Below, in pieces: positions 36,629 through 46,223 of a stretch of DNA of 64,000 nucleotides (positions are counted from its first letter, which is position 1; each line of letters opens with the position of its first letter). A program made the position numbers and the translations under genes. This DNA is from Helicobacter japonicus (GTDB taxonomy: Bacteria; Campylobacterota; Campylobacteria; Campylobacterales; Helicobacteraceae), in assembly GCF_000762845.2 (NCBI RefSeq), contig NZ_JRMQ02000002.1, positions 124,001 through 188,000 of the forward strand. Reading direction: 5' to 3'. The notes under the pieces were generated by a model. That model was not told where the DNA came from. It searched no databases and saw nothing but the letters and a program-made list of their open reading frames with translations.

Positions 36629-36969
36629 TATTTACTTTTTTTAGAATTACCAGCTTTATAAGCCTGAATAACAGCAAGGATATTAAGCACTGCAAAAATA
36701 ACCTCAATAATAGGTATAAGCACAAACCAACCCAAAAATGGAATAAATGCACAAACAAATAAAAGCAAAGCTTGGAGCAATGCAACACCGGAAGCCTTAT
36801 TGATATTTTGTTTTGCAAAATCTTTACGCACAATATATGTTCCCACTAAAGGCACAAAAGTGGCAAAAAATGCAAAAACATAAGCTATCAGCGAAGCATT
36901 TTGTTCAAATGCAACATCAAGTTTCTTCGCATTTTCTTCAATTTTTTTTTGTAAGTCTAAATCAGCCAT
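36628..36969 (-). CDS. Small membrane protein of unknown function
   Basis: 113 residues from ATG 36969 (MADLDLQKK), preceded by AAAGGAAAACTT; an upstream ATG at 37011 is less likely. A charged N-terminus is followed by three hydrophobic segments (LIAYVFAFFATFVPLVGTYIV, ASGVALLQALLLFVCAFIPFL, IPIIEVIFAVLNILAVI) and a lysine-rich tail. The layout resembles DUF4870-type proteins but I cannot confirm that. It lies between dprA and ruvX. Confidence 0.65.
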   Translation of the reverse strand: MADLDLQKKIEENAKKLDVAFEQNASLIAYVFAFFATFVPLVGTYIVRKDFAKQNINKASGVALLQALLLFVCAFIPFLGWFVLIPIIEVIFAVLNILAVIQAYKAGNSKKSK

Positions 36970-37022
36970 AAGTTTTCCTTTGAAATAAATTAAAAGTGGG
37001 GATTGTAGCATTTTTTAGTAAT

Positions 37023-37820
37023 TTACAAAACACGAATAGAGCCGGATTCCCTTATAATTTTTCCCTCAAGTTCATATTCATAGAGCTTTGCACCAAAATG
37101 TTTATAGGCTTCTTCAAAACTTGGATTATTCGCACAAAATGCTAGAATCTCATCATCTTCGCAAGTCTTTGTGCCAAAAATAGATTCTATAAAAGTATTT
37201 ATATTATAAATTGCCTGTGCCTTGCCCTTTGCAAGGAGGGTATTTGTTCCCTCACTCTCGCCTATGCGATGAGGCAAAACAAAAAGGGGTTTAGCAAATT
37301 CAAGTGCCAAACGCGCACTTTGCATAGAACCACTCCTTAAATCCGCTTGAGGAATCACCACATAATCACTTAGAGCAATAACAAGACGATTACGCTCCAA
37401 AAAGCTATGTTTATGTGGCATATAATGCTGCTCATATTCGCTTAATACAAGGGATTCACTCATCATTTTTTTAATCATATCCGCATTACTCTTAGGATAA
37501 AGTATTTCTAAACTTGCAGGAGAGAACATAATCGTGCGAGGATAAGCGTGTGTATGAGCGATAATATCTACTCCCAAAGCTCCTCCGCTTATGACTACAC
37601 CATTATTTTGGGCAATTTTACTCGCTAGGGTAGCCACAAAAGATTTAGTATAAGAATTAGGCTTTCGTGTGCCGACAATGGCAATTTTGTGCGTGGCGGA
37701 CAGAAGGCTTTCGCACTTTGTGCGCTCACCACGATAAAAAAGTTTTGCAGGAGGCTTAGGCAAGGAACGCAAAGCTGGTGGCAAAGCCTCTAACTCGCAT
37801 ATAGAATCTAGGCTATTCAT
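37023..37820 (-). CDS. dprA: DNA-processing protein DprA
   Basis: 265 residues, a compact DprA. The Rossmann core shows IVGTRKPNSYTK, VVISGGALGVDIIAHTHA and VVIPQADLRSGSM, with LPHRIGESEGTNTLLAKGKAQ following; a short helical C-terminal part remains. DprA loads RecA on incoming single-stranded DNA, so it points to natural transformation competence. It overlaps the YibQ-like gene by 4 bases. Confidence 0.93.
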   Translation of the reverse strand: MNSLDSICELEALPPALRSLPKPPAKLFYRGERTKCESLLSATHKIAIVGTRKPNSYTKSFVATLASKIAQNNGVVISGGALGVDIIAHTHAYPRTIMFSPASLEILYPKSNADMIKKMMSESLVLSEYEQHYMPHKHSFLERNRLVIALSDYVVIPQADLRSGSMQSARLALEFAKPLFVLPHRIGESEGTNTLLAKGKAQAIYNINTFIESIFGTKTCEDDEILAFCANNPSFEEAYKHFGAKLYEYELEGKIIRESGSIRVL

Positions 37821-38824
37821 TGATTAAAAGGAGCGCGCACATAGTGCGTAGTTTTACTACGAATGAGATAAGATTCTAATTCTTGTGGCGATACAAGCTC
37901 TACCGAATCTATTAAGTTATCACGCATTTGCGATAATGCCTTAAAGGTGCTGGTATTTGGGTGGCAAATTGCAATCGCATAACCCTTTTTCTGTGCTTTT
38001 TTCATCAATGATTGAATCTGTGCTTTTATATAAGCGACATTGGTTTCATTATCTAAAAATACATCGCGTGCCATTATAAGCTTACCCTGCTCTGCGGCTA
38101 TACGCTCACTCACAGGACTACTTGTCGTAATACTATCAACAAATTTCAAATCAAGCTCATCAAGCACACTAAGGAGATTGCGCATATCATCATAGCTTTG
38201 AGTGAATTTGCTCCCCGTGTGATTATTAATATATACAAGATGAGGAAAATCAGCTTTAATCTCTGCTAACTGCGTTTTTATTGCTTCCTTATGTGTGCCA
38301 ACTTTAATGGGTGTAAGCTCATTTTGCATAAATTGCTTTGCTTCAAGAGGGAGATGAACCATAAAGGTTTTATCTTTTTTATTTAAATAAGCCGCAATAT
38401 CTGGTGTATGTGGATTATGCTTAGTTTTAGGAAAAATAGATGGTGTGATATTAAGCTTAAGTTTCTCAATCTTTTTTACCTGTGATAAAGACGAGAGGTC
38501 GTCCATTATAAGAAGCACTTTTGGCTTCTCTCCCGTATAAGCCTTAGAAATGTCTGTTTTAGAAGTATATGTGCGCTTTGATGACGAAACAGAATCTTGT
38601 TCTGTGGCATAAGGATTCTGATAAGTATCTTTATTATTTGTAGGGCTTACTCCTAAGTCAATAAAATTGTCATTATGCAGATGAGAAAAAACCTTGCCAA
38701 ATCCATAGATAAGCGGATGTTGGTTTATCTTTTTAGATTCTTCTGTAGATTTTAAATCTAAAAGAGAATCTGCTTGAGCACAAATAACAAAAAAACAAAA
38801 CAAAAGATATAAATAAAGTTTCAC
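37817..38824 (-). CDS. Divergent polysaccharide deacetylase (YibQ-like), exported
   Basis: 335 residues with a signal peptide (about 1-18, ending AQA). The domain starting at about residue 100 (KVLLIMDDLSSLSQVKKIEKL, ITPSIFPKTKHNPHT, FMVHLPLEAK, YINNHTGSKFTQSYDDM, AIAICHPN) matches the divergent polysaccharide deacetylase group (DUF610). The metal-ligand aspartate pair and histidines appear present, but enzyme activity in this group is unproven. It sits between dprA and minE with 4-base overlaps. Confidence 0.8.
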   Translation of the reverse strand: MKLYLYLLFCFFVICAQADSLLDLKSTEESKKINQHPLIYGFGKVFSHLHNDNFIDLGVSPTNNKDTYQNPYATEQDSVSSSKRTYTSKTDISKAYTGEKPKVLLIMDDLSSLSQVKKIEKLKLNITPSIFPKTKHNPHTPDIAAYLNKKDKTFMVHLPLEAKQFMQNELTPIKVGTHKEAIKTQLAEIKADFPHLVYINNHTGSKFTQSYDDMRNLLSVLDELDLKFVDSITTSSPVSERIAAEQGKLIMARDVFLDNETNVAYIKAQIQSLMKKAQKKGYAIAICHPNTSTFKALSQMRDNLIDSVELVSPQELESYLIRSKTTHYVRAPFNQ

Positions 38825-39060
38825 TTAGTATTCCCTAAAGTAATCTGCACTTCAAGCATACTCATATGCTGATTACTATTTGTGCTAAAGTGAATCTCAT
38901 TTGATTTTGTATATTTTTGCACAACTTGGAGAATCTCCTTTTGCATCTCCTCCAAATAAGGAATATTAACACTACGCTCACGGGCTAAAACAATTGTAAG
39001 ACGCTCTTTTGCTTTTGACGAGCTATTTTGCGAGTTGCCAAACATACTAAACAAACTCAT
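38821..39060 (-). CDS. minE: Cell-division topological specificity factor MinE
   Basis: 79 residues, typical length. It stimulates MinD ATPase and gives spatial specificity to septum placement. The N-terminal membrane/MinD-contact region and [11 protein letters not shown] are recognisable. It overlaps minD by 4 bases. Confidence 0.92.
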   Translation of the reverse strand: MSLFSMFGNSQNSSSKAKERLTIVLARERSVNIPYLEEMQKEILQVVQKYTKSNEIHFSTNSNQHMSMLEVQITLGNTK

Positions 39061-39875
39061 TGAAATATCCTTTTTAATGCTCCCATTACACCACTTTCAT
39101 TTTCAAACGATACAAACTCGACTTTCTCTCCCAATATTCGCTTTGCAATACGCATATATGCCTTTGCACTAGGGGCTTGTGTATAAATTACAGGCTCACC
39201 CGTATTTGTTGCACTCACAATTTTGCTATCTTCTGGGATAAGCCCAATAAGGGGTAAAGCAAGTATGCCCAACACATCATCAGCTGAAAGCATTTCACCC
39301 TTTTTTACCAAATCTGGCTTAATGCGATTGATGATAATATGCTTTTGCACTTCTTCACCATTTTGTGCTTTGATTGATTTTGCATCAATTATGCCTATTA
39401 CCCTATCACTATCGCGCACAGAGCTAACCTCTGGAGTAACAATTATCAATGCCCTATCAGCATAAAGTATTGCGTGTTCAAACCCACTTTCAATCCCTGC
39501 TGGTGAATCAATAAGAATATAGTCAAAATTTTCGCGCAAAGATTCAATGAGTTTGCCTACCTTATCCTTATCGAGGATTGTTTTATCCTTTGTCTGTGAA
39601 GCAGGAAGAAAATAAAGATTCTTTGTTTTTTTATGATTAATGAGAGCTTGTGAAAGGTTGCATTTACCTTCCATTACATCAATAACATCATACACAATAC
39701 GATTTTCTAATCCAAGTAACATATCAAGGTTACGCAAACCAATATCAAAATCTACGGCTACAACCTTTTTGCTCTCTTTTTCAACCTCCATAGCTAAACC
39801 CACAGCAAGATTTGCAGTAGCGGTAGATTTGCCTACACCACCTTTACCTGAAGTAATCGTAATAACTTGTGCCAT
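39057..39875 (-). CDS. minD: Septum-site-determining ATPase MinD
   Basis: 272 residues from ATG 39875 ([13 protein letters not shown]), which follows GGGAGCAGAT; the ATG four codons upstream is less likely. The deviant Walker A motif [24 protein letters not shown] and [10 protein letters not shown] are conserved. MinD oscillates on the inner membrane with MinE and recruits MinC to block polar FtsZ rings. Confidence 0.96.
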   Translation of the reverse strand: MAQVITITSGKGGVGKSTATANLAVGLAMEVEKESKKVVAVDFDIGLRNLDMLLGLENRIVYDVIDVMEGKCNLSQALINHKKTKNLYFLPASQTKDKTILDKDKVGKLIESLRENFDYILIDSPAGIESGFEHAILYADRALIIVTPEVSSVRDSDRVIGIIDAKSIKAQNGEEVQKHIIINRIKPDLVKKGEMLSADDVLGILALPLIGLIPEDSKIVSATNTGEPVIYTQAPSAKAYMRIAKRILGEKVEFVSFENESGVMGALKRIFQ

Positions 39876-39933
39876 ATCTGCTCCCATTTATCAATTAAAA
39901 TATCATTATATAATGCTAAAGTTTAGTATGCGC

Positions 39934-41451
39934 TTATTTGAGTTTTTGTTGCAAACTATTCAACATTGAACAAGCATTATCTAATCCACCTTTACACGCC
40001 TTTTGATAATATTTCAATGCTAATTCATTATTGCTACTCACACTTCCAAAGCCGTGTTCATATATGCCACCCACACTCGAACACGCTGCGTTAATAATGA
40101 TTTTTGTATGCTCCTCGCACCTGTAAATATTTGCCTTTTCTTCGCTCAAAGCACTCACAGCTTTGCAATTTCTTTTCACATCACTTTCACAAGCAAATAA
40201 TGTATGTTCTAAGGCTTTGTTTGCATCTTTAGTTGTTCCACCTAAGCCCTGCATTTCCCATAATCCTAATTGATAACAACTATTTGCATCTTTTAACTCA
40301 CAGCCTTTTTCTAAAAGGATTCTTGCCTGTGTGTGATTTTTATTTGCCCCGCCAAATCCGTGATAGTGGTAAGATGAGAGATATTCACAAGCCATACCTA
40401 AGCCATTTTCACAATCCCTTTTATACATTACACCGCGCTCATCAAGATTCTCATTTTCGCTATATTGCTCTAAGGCTTTAAGATTCTCACAACCTGCGTT
40501 AAATCCATAATCACACGACAAAGTGGCGTATTTTTTAGCAAGGGGGATATTTTGTGGAATCTCTTGCGCGTGTTCATACATAATCGAAAGATTATAGCAA
40601 CCTCCGCCATCTTTGCTATCACAGGCTTTTTCATAATATTTTTTTGCATTGTTTAAATCTTTTTTTTCAAATTTATAACTCGCACCTAATGCCCTGCAAC
40701 CAAAAGGAGAATCTAGCTCACACGCTTTAAGCGCATAAGAATGCAAGAGCAGCTTTTTGTTTTGTGGAATGCTCTCAAAAATACCGAGCCAAATCTCACT
40801 TATTGCAACCTCACAAGCTTCTTTTCTCTCTTTTGCCCCTAAAGAGGTGGCAAGACATTTTTTACCATAAAGGGATTCTCGCTCTAAAGCAGGAAGCGGC
40901 TCTTTACTTGCCTTTTTAATATGCTCAATATAGTCCCACTCTACTAAACCGCTCTCTAGATTCACAATGCTAAAAATAAAATGATAAGACACAATATGCA
41001 AACTGCCCTGCTTTGTTGTATCATTTGTAATCCGCGCACTTAAGGAATATTTAGGAGCAATCAATGTGCCTTTAGGGATAATATCACTAAACTCCTCATT
41101 ATTACGCATTGCACGAATTTTATCAAGGCTCGGGTCAGCATTAAAAGCATTACCTGAAATAGCTGCTGTAAGTGCAAATTTTTGAGAGCGCACCATATCC
41201 GATATAAGTTCTCGTGCCAAAAGCCCAATATCAATATCAAAATCACTTAAATTATTAAAATCTGAAATCATTAAGACTTTTTTTGTTTTGGAATCTTTTG
41301 TAAATGAAGATTCTAATAAATCTGCTCCTGCTAAAGAGGTGATTTGAGCTATATCATCAAAAGTAAGTGTGAATGGATTATTCTTACCCTGCTGTGCATA
41401 AATATGCGTGCAAAATAAAAATACTAAGATACAAAATCTTAAACCCCTCAT
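39934..41451 (-). CDS. Exported LpoB-like domain fused to Sel1-like repeats
   Basis: About 505 residues with a signal peptide ending YAQ. The region at about 28-195 resembles LpoB (KKVLMISDFNNLSDFDIDIG, KYSLSARI, SYHFIFSIVNLESGLVEWDY). The rest consists of about six Cys-rich Sel1 repeats of the Helicobacter Hcp type (AKKYYEKACDSKDGGGCYNL, ARILLEKGCELKDANSCYQL, LKYYQKACKGGLDNACSML), with cysteines that probably pair within each repeat. A periplasmic partner-binding role is inferred. It begins right after argG ends on the same strand. Confidence 0.75.
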   Translation of the reverse strand: MRGLRFCILVFLFCTHIYAQQGKNNPFTLTFDDIAQITSLAGADLLESSFTKDSKTKKVLMISDFNNLSDFDIDIGLLARELISDMVRSQKFALTAAISGNAFNADPSLDKIRAMRNNEEFSDIIPKGTLIAPKYSLSARITNDTTKQGSLHIVSYHFIFSIVNLESGLVEWDYIEHIKKASKEPLPALERESLYGKKCLATSLGAKERKEACEVAISEIWLGIFESIPQNKKLLLHSYALKACELDSPFGCRALGASYKFEKKDLNNAKKYYEKACDSKDGGGCYNLSIMYEHAQEIPQNIPLAKKYATLSCDYGFNAGCENLKALEQYSENENLDERGVMYKRDCENGLGMACEYLSSYHYHGFGGANKNHTQARILLEKGCELKDANSCYQLGLWEMQGLGGTTKDANKALEHTLFACESDVKRNCKAVSALSEEKANIYRCEEHTKIIINAACSSVGGIYEHGFGSVSSNNELALKYYQKACKGGLDNACSMLNSLQQKLK

Positions 41452-41454
41452 CAC

Positions 41455-42669
41455 TTATTTGTCCCTATTTGCCTTTCCTGCGATGATAAAGCGTAAAGCA
41501 TTAAGCTTTATAAACCCTGCGGCATCTTTTTGATTATATACGCTATCTTCCTCAAAAGTGCTGTATGCCGCATTAAATAAAGAATTTTTAGATTCTCGCC
41601 CTATGACAATAACATTACCCTTATAGAGTTTAAGGCGCACTACTCCGCTTACTTTTTGCTGTGTCTTATCGATAAGGGCTTGAAGAGCCTCACGCTCTGG
41701 GCTAAACCAATAGCCATTATAAATAAGCTCTGCATACTTTGGCATTATAGAATCTTTTAAATGTGCCTCTTCCCTATCAAGACACAAAGATTCTATCGCA
41801 CGATGAGCTTTTAAATATATCGTGCCTCCGGGTGTTTCATAGCAGCCGCGAGATTTCATACCCACATAACGATTTTCTACTAAATCAAGTCGCCCAATGC
41901 CGTGCTTTCCACCCAGCTCATTGAGCTTCTCCCAAAAACGAGCAGGATTTAACTTCACACCATTAATACCTACACCATCACCATTTTCAAACTCAATACT
42001 AATAGATTCTGGCTTATCTGGTGCATCTAAAGGAGAAATACTCCAACGCCACATATCCTCCTCTGGCTCTACATTTGGGTCTTCTAGAATCTGCCCCTCA
42101 TAGCTAATATGCAATAAATTTGCGTCCATTGAATACGGCGACTTATTAGGTTTTTTATCAATCATTATCCCTGCAGATTCCGCATAAGCTAAGAGTTTCT
42201 CGCGACTATTTAAATCCCATTCACGCCAAGGAGCGATAACCTTAATATCTGGATTAAGCGCGTATGCTCCTAGTTCAAAACGCACTTGGTCATTTCCCTT
42301 ACCTGTCGCGCCGTGAGCAATAGCGTCTGCACCCACACTCTTAGCAATCTCTATAAGTCGCTTTGCAATTAATGGACGTGCGATGCTCGTGCCAAGCAGA
42401 TATTCACCCTCATAAATAGTATTTGCACGAAACATAGGAAAAACAAAATCACGGATAAACTCCTCTCTTAAATCTTCAATAAAAATATTTTCACTTTTTA
42501 TACCAAGTTTTAAAGCCTTTGCTCTTGCTGGTTCAACCTCTTCACCTTGTCCAATATCAGCTGTAAAAGTTACAACTTCACAATGATAATTATCTCCAAG
42601 CCATTTTAAAATCACACTCGTATCAAGTCCGCCACTATATGCTAAAACAACCTTTTTAATCGCTGCCAT
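41455..42669 (-). CDS. argG: Argininosuccinate synthase
   Basis: 404 residues, full length. The N-type ATP-pyrophosphatase loop [15 protein letters not shown] is at the N-terminus, and [11 protein letters not shown] and [11 protein letters not shown] are conserved. It joins citrulline and aspartate in arginine synthesis. The LpoB-Sel1 gene follows within one base. A TATAAA on the minus strand near 42705 could be its -10. Confidence 0.96.
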   Translation of the reverse strand: MAAIKKVVLAYSGGLDTSVILKWLGDNYHCEVVTFTADIGQGEEVEPARAKALKLGIKSENIFIEDLREEFIRDFVFPMFRANTIYEGEYLLGTSIARPLIAKRLIEIAKSVGADAIAHGATGKGNDQVRFELGAYALNPDIKVIAPWREWDLNSREKLLAYAESAGIMIDKKPNKSPYSMDANLLHISYEGQILEDPNVEPEEDMWRWSISPLDAPDKPESISIEFENGDGVGINGVKLNPARFWEKLNELGGKHGIGRLDLVENRYVGMKSRGCYETPGGTIYLKAHRAIESLCLDREEAHLKDSIMPKYAELIYNGYWFSPEREALQALIDKTQQKVSGVVRLKLYKGNVIVIGRESKNSLFNAAYSTFEEDSVYNQKDAAGFIKLNALRFIIAGKANRDK

Positions 42670-42878
42670 CTACATTCTCCCTAATTTAAAATAAAACTTT
42701 ATTTTATACTAAAGATTCTATATATGCAATATATTCTCCCTGTGGTTTGACTTCCTTGTTTGCTTAACTTATGAAATTTATAAAATTAAGCTATACTTCA
42801 AGAGTTTTGGACTTATTTTTCATTTATAGAAACTTAAAGATTCTCAACTTTGCAACATATCATTTTAGAGGCATATTA

Positions 42879-44006
42879 ATGAATCAAAGCCCACATAATG
42901 CACAATCACAGCATATCAATTATGGCACAAGTGTGCGGAATCATAAAGCACGATTTACACCAAAACTTCATCATAATCTCCACGCAAAAAAGATAGATTC
43001 CCAACATCATATCAAATCTCTTAAGGATTCGCTCAAAGATACTCTCAAAGCTGCAAAAAAAGAACAATTTGTGCTTAAAGCCTCAATGTATAGCGCACTT
43101 GCTTTAGCCATTTTTGGTATTACATTTGGAATTTTGGTTAAATCTATGGCAGTTATTTTTGATGGCTTTGTTGCACTTATTAGTGTAGGGTTAGGCGCAC
43201 TTAGCGTAGTAACTTCGCGTTATATCTACAAAGAAGATGATGATATTTTTCAATATGGCTATGTGAGATTTGAACCAATGGTCAATCTTTTTAAATCACT
43301 TGTGCTTATTTTTGTCTGCGTATATGCTTTTATTAATGCCCTACAAAGTATCATTAATGGCGGCTATGAAGTGGAGCTTGGTGGGGCAGTGGTATATAGC
43401 TTGTGCGCCTTTGTGTTTTGTGCTGCACTTTTTGTTTATACCTCACTCTATGCAAAAGTATTAGAATCTGATTTGATAAGAGTTGATAATACAGAATGGA
43501 AAATCGATTGCGTATTATATTTGGGTGCATTATTAGCATTTGGTGTGATTTATATACTTCCCCATATAGGCGAAATAATGAGTGAGATTATAGATAAAAA
43601 TACATTTATAGAATCTCTTCTTTCTCCTTCAAGTGCTATTGCCTATTATATTGACCCTGCACTCCTAGCTGTGCTTTCTTTACTGCTGTGTATTTCACCT
43701 ATCCGTATTGCAATTGCAAATTTCAAAGATTTGATTATGGTAGCCCCACCTGAAATTGACAATAAAATTACACATATTATGGAATCTTTAAGCGAAGAAT
43801 TTGGTTTTAGTGATTATGACACGCACGTGGCAAAATCAGGACGATTTTATATGGTAGAAGTCAATATCCTCACACACGAAAATTTTAAACCCACAACTAT
43901 GAAAGAATTTGATTCTATTCGGGAACGCATTGAAAAAGCACTTGAAATTCCAAGCTACAAAATATGGCTTTCTGTAAGCTTTACTGCAAATCCCAAGTGG
44001 TTATAG
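42879..44006 (+). CDS. Cation diffusion facilitator transporter
   Basis: 375 residues from ATG 42879 (MNQSPHNAQ), preceded by AGAGGCATATTA; an in-frame ATG at 42771 would add 36 residues unlike a CDF start. The N-terminus is His-rich (residues 1-45), then about five or six membrane segments with the CDF pattern SMAVIFDGFVALISVGLGAL and YGYVRFEPMVNLFKSL, and a C-terminal cytosolic domain. CDF pumps export Zn, Fe, Co or Mn. It runs toward the catalase-like gene, almost touching. Confidence 0.8.
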   Translation: MNQSPHNAQSQHINYGTSVRNHKARFTPKLHHNLHAKKIDSQHHIKSLKDSLKDTLKAAKKEQFVLKASMYSALALAIFGITFGILVKSMAVIFDGFVALISVGLGALSVVTSRYIYKEDDDIFQYGYVRFEPMVNLFKSLVLIFVCVYAFINALQSIINGGYEVELGGAVVYSLCAFVFCAALFVYTSLYAKVLESDLIRVDNTEWKIDCVLYLGALLAFGVIYILPHIGEIMSEIIDKNTFIESLLSPSSAIAYYIDPALLAVLSLLLCISPIRIAIANFKDLIMVAPPEIDNKITHIMESLSEEFGFSDYDTHVAKSGRFYMVEVNILTHENFKPTTMKEFDSIRERIEKALEIPSYKIWLSVSFTANPKWL

Positions 44007-44009
44007 TCT

Positions 44010-44975
44010 CTATTGCCTTCTGCTAAAAGTAATCGCATAAGTAGCGTTTCTCGTATCAAATAACGGGTCTTTTGGGGGCTGTACACCTGTGGGTAAATCT
44101 TGTGGAAAATACACTTCATTATTACACTTTGTGCCACTATATTTTGACACCTTGAGCGTTCCAACAAGCACTTCTTTATGTGTTCCATTCCAAAGTGCAG
44201 TCGTATCATTTGTAACATCTTGTTTATTAGGATAAACTAAATACATATCATATTCTATTGGCTTTTTCTTCGTGTAAGAGCGAAAGGAATAGAGTAAAAA
44301 GTCTTTATCTAACTTAGAGAGTTCTTGCTCACTTAAATATTGAACTCCATCTTTTGGGACAAATTTCCATCGTGCTGGTATAAACTTTTTGTCTGGTGTT
44401 TGAAAATAAAAGGTATGAATACTATAAAAACTTGTATGTTCCAAACTTGATATGCCCATATTTTTCACATAATTTTCAAAATTTCTATAAGATCTCACTT
44501 TTTGCGTAAGTTTTTTGATTTTTTCTGTATCAGGTTTCCCATCTTCTTTAGGGATTCTCATTTCAAAATATTGCCCAAACTCTTGGGGATTTTTGGCAAA
44601 ATTAATTTCAGTATTAAGCATTACCATTGTCCAAGTATCTTTATCTCCTTGAAATTTTAATGCCATTCCTCTCACTTTACTCCTATCATCTGTTTGAGCT
44701 CCACCTAATGAATAGCGAATCTCCATAGAAATAGAACCTTGAGAGAGCAAAGGCACATCGATAGCCGAAATGATACCTTTATGTGGGATAAACTCGCCGA
44801 TTGCACAAAAACCTTTTGTGTGATTGATTTTTTGAGTAGGCTTTACCACATTGCCATTTAAGCGATAAAAAATATCTGCGATATCTTGTGAATCGTAAGT
44901 TTTTTTCTCACTTGCAAAAGCAATATTGCTCAAAATACAGCACACAAGAACCAAACCTAAATTTTTCATAAACAT
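44010..44975 (-). CDS. Periplasmic catalase-like haem protein (HP0485-like)
   Basis: 321 residues, much shorter than true catalases (about 480-500). A signal peptide (about 1-21) precedes a catalase-fold core: NHTKGFCAIGEF with distal H52, GGAQTDDRSKVRGMALKF, and the proximal haem-ligand motif RNATY near the C-terminus. Proteins of this type are minimal catalase relatives acting as periplasmic peroxidases. AAGGAGCTTTT precedes the start. It is convergent with the CDF gene. Confidence 0.85.
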   Translation of the reverse strand: MFMKNLGLVLVCCILSNIAFASEKKTYDSQDIADIFYRLNGNVVKPTQKINHTKGFCAIGEFIPHKGIISAIDVPLLSQGSISMEIRYSLGGAQTDDRSKVRGMALKFQGDKDTWTMVMLNTEINFAKNPQEFGQYFEMRIPKEDGKPDTEKIKKLTQKVRSYRNFENYVKNMGISSLEHTSFYSIHTFYFQTPDKKFIPARWKFVPKDGVQYLSEQELSKLDKDFLLYSFRSYTKKKPIEYDMYLVYPNKQDVTNDTTALWNGTHKEVLVGTLKVSKYSGTKCNNEVYFPQDLPTGVQPPKDPLFDTRNATYAITFSRRQ

Positions 44976-45061
44976 AAAAGCTCCTTAAATGTAAAATTTG
45001 AGAGTATAGCCATAGAGCAATAACAAGTCAAAACCTCGCAACACATTTAGTAAAATAAGAA

Positions 45062-45067
45062 TATAAT
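45062..45067 (+). promoter_or_regulatory. -10 hexamer of cutA
   Basis: TATAAT 24 bases before the cutA start codon, in AGAATATAATAATTC. Confidence 0.45.
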
Positions 45068-45090
45068 AATTCATCTCAATAGCCTAAGGA

Positions 45091-45414
45091 ATGTATATGT
45101 TGATTATTCACACAACAACCCCAAGTAAAAAGGAAGCCAAACATCTCACACAACTCTTATTAGCATCTCGCCTTGTAGCTTGTGTGCAACGACACAAGAT
45201 AAAAAGTGCTTATATCTGGCAAAAAAATGAAAAAGAAGTTGTGTGCAAAGAAAATGAATACTTACTCATTCTTAAAACGCTGCCCGAGCATTATGAGGCA
45301 ATACAATCTCTTATCCTTTCCCACCATAGCTATGAAGTGCCTGAAATCATTGCTTTTGAAGCTAAAGCCCAAAATGCCTATGATGCTTGGATAAAACAAA
45401 CACTCAAAGCTTAG
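45091..45414 (+). CDS. cutA: Divalent-cation tolerance protein CutA
   Basis: 107 residues, the normal CutA1 length, with conserved ARLVACVQ-like SRLVACVQRHKIKSAYIWQ, and LPEHYEAIQSLILSHHSYEVPEI toward the end. CutA1 forms a PII-like trimer linked to copper tolerance and other processes; its biochemical role is still debated. It probably has its own promoter (TATAAT at 45062). Confidence 0.92.
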   Translation: MYMLIIHTTTPSKKEAKHLTQLLLASRLVACVQRHKIKSAYIWQKNEKEVVCKENEYLLILKTLPEHYEAIQSLILSHHSYEVPEIIAFEAKAQNAYDAWIKQTLKA

Positions 45415-45488
45415 AATCTTATGTGTCTTGCTTTCTATGCCTAATTTTTTGATATTTGCAAGAATTTTAGATTATATTTACCAAATCG

Positions 45489-45502
45489 TTTTTTTTTTTT
45501 TT
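45489..45502. repeat. T14 homopolymer upstream of a small exported-protein gene
   Basis: Fourteen consecutive T, 50 bases before the next start codon, at about the -35 to -45 region of any promoter there. Long T tracts in H. pylori promoters modulate transcription by length variation. Confidence 0.85.
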
Positions 45503-45552
45503 GTAACATACTCTCTAGGCAATATGCCTTATTTTACTTCAAGGAGAAAATT

Positions 45553-45750
45553 ATGAAAAAGCTATTCATTATAGCAATGGGAATCCTCTTAAGTGCCTCT
45601 ATGGCAAATGCTTTTGATATTAAAGGAAATGCTGTTGATGCGGCTTCTGATGTTGCAAATGGTAAAAGCGCGAAAGAAGTAGCCGAAGCAAAGAAAAAAG
45701 AGGCAGTAAATGCGGTAAAGACAGAGGCTGAAAAAAACAAAAAGAGTTAA
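45553..45750 (+). CDS. Small lysine-rich exported protein 1 (possible frameshift extension to 45815)
   Basis: 65 residues: signal peptide MKKLFIIAMGILLSASMANA, then a Lys/Ala/Glu-rich tail. The ribosome-binding site is CAAGGAGAAAATT. The frame ends just after A-AAA-AAC (45732-45738); a -1 shift there would read on for 25 more codons to a stop at 45815, giving an 87-residue protein with a Gly/Ala-rich end (TGGAASVAGGLLKK). An ATG overlapping the stop (TAATG) could alternatively restart translation. It is the first of two tandem paralogues. Function unknown. Confidence 0.65.
   Translation: MKKLFIIAMGILLSASMANAFDIKGNAVDAASDVANGKSAKEVAEAKKKEAVNAVKTEAEKNKKS
45732..45738 (+). other. A-AAA-AAC slippery heptamer
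   Basis: Aligned to the reading frame as X-XXY-YYZ, the arrangement for -1 ribosomal frameshifting, shortly before the stop at 45750. The A7 run could also give transcriptional slippage or be a mutational slip site. Confidence 0.5.
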
Positions 45751-45824
45751 TGGATAAAGCCGATGCCAAAACAGGAGGAGCGGCAAGTGTTGCAGGAGGA
45801 CTTCTTAAAAAATAGTCTTTTATC

Positions 45825-45859
45825 ACTTAAAGGAATCTAAAAACAAGATTCTTTTAAGT
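45825..45859 (+). terminator. Hairpin after small exported protein 1
   Basis: Fourteen-base arms ACTTAAAGGAATCT and AGATTCTTTTAAGT pair at 13 positions across a 7-base loop, 10 bases after the extended frame stops. The AATCT/AGATT core is again used. Confidence 0.55.
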
Positions 45860-45995
45860 AGCTCTTTTGCTTCTAAGTTTTTATGCTATACAATATCCAA
45901 ATATAAACAAAAACTAGTGTTACCATTTGTTTTCTTTGCCCTTATAGAATCGCCCTTGTAGGCTAACCTACTAAATTTTATTCAAAGGAACTATT

Positions 45996-46205
45996 ATGAA
46001 AAAATTATTCATTATAGCAATGGGTATCATCTTTAGTGCCTCTATGGCAAACGCTTTTGACTTCAAGGGTGAAACTTATGGAAATGGCAAAAACACAAAA
46101 GAAGTGGCTTCTGCTAAGAAAAAAGAAATGAAACCTTCAACAAAATCGGAACTAGATAAAAAGAAAAAAGAAGCAATAAAAAAACAAATGCAAAAACAAA
46201 ATTAG
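45996..46205 (+). CDS. Small lysine-rich exported protein 2
   Basis: 69 residues, paralogue of the preceding small protein: nearly the same signal peptide (MKKLFIIAMGIIFSASMANA) and a strongly basic tail ending KKQMQKQN. The DNA around both start codons is closely similar, indicating tandem duplication. The glycine tail of the extended first protein is absent here. Function unknown; the charge suggests binding of acidic surface or polymer components, which is inference. Confidence 0.65.
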   Translation: MKKLFIIAMGIIFSASMANAFDFKGETYGNGKNTKEVASAKKKEMKPSTKSELDKKKKEAIKKQMQKQN

Positions 46206-46223
46206 AGCTATACTAAATAGCCT

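Noticed and set aside
39640-39969. 109-codon plus-strand ORF opposite minD
   Set aside because: Shadow of the conserved minD reading frame.
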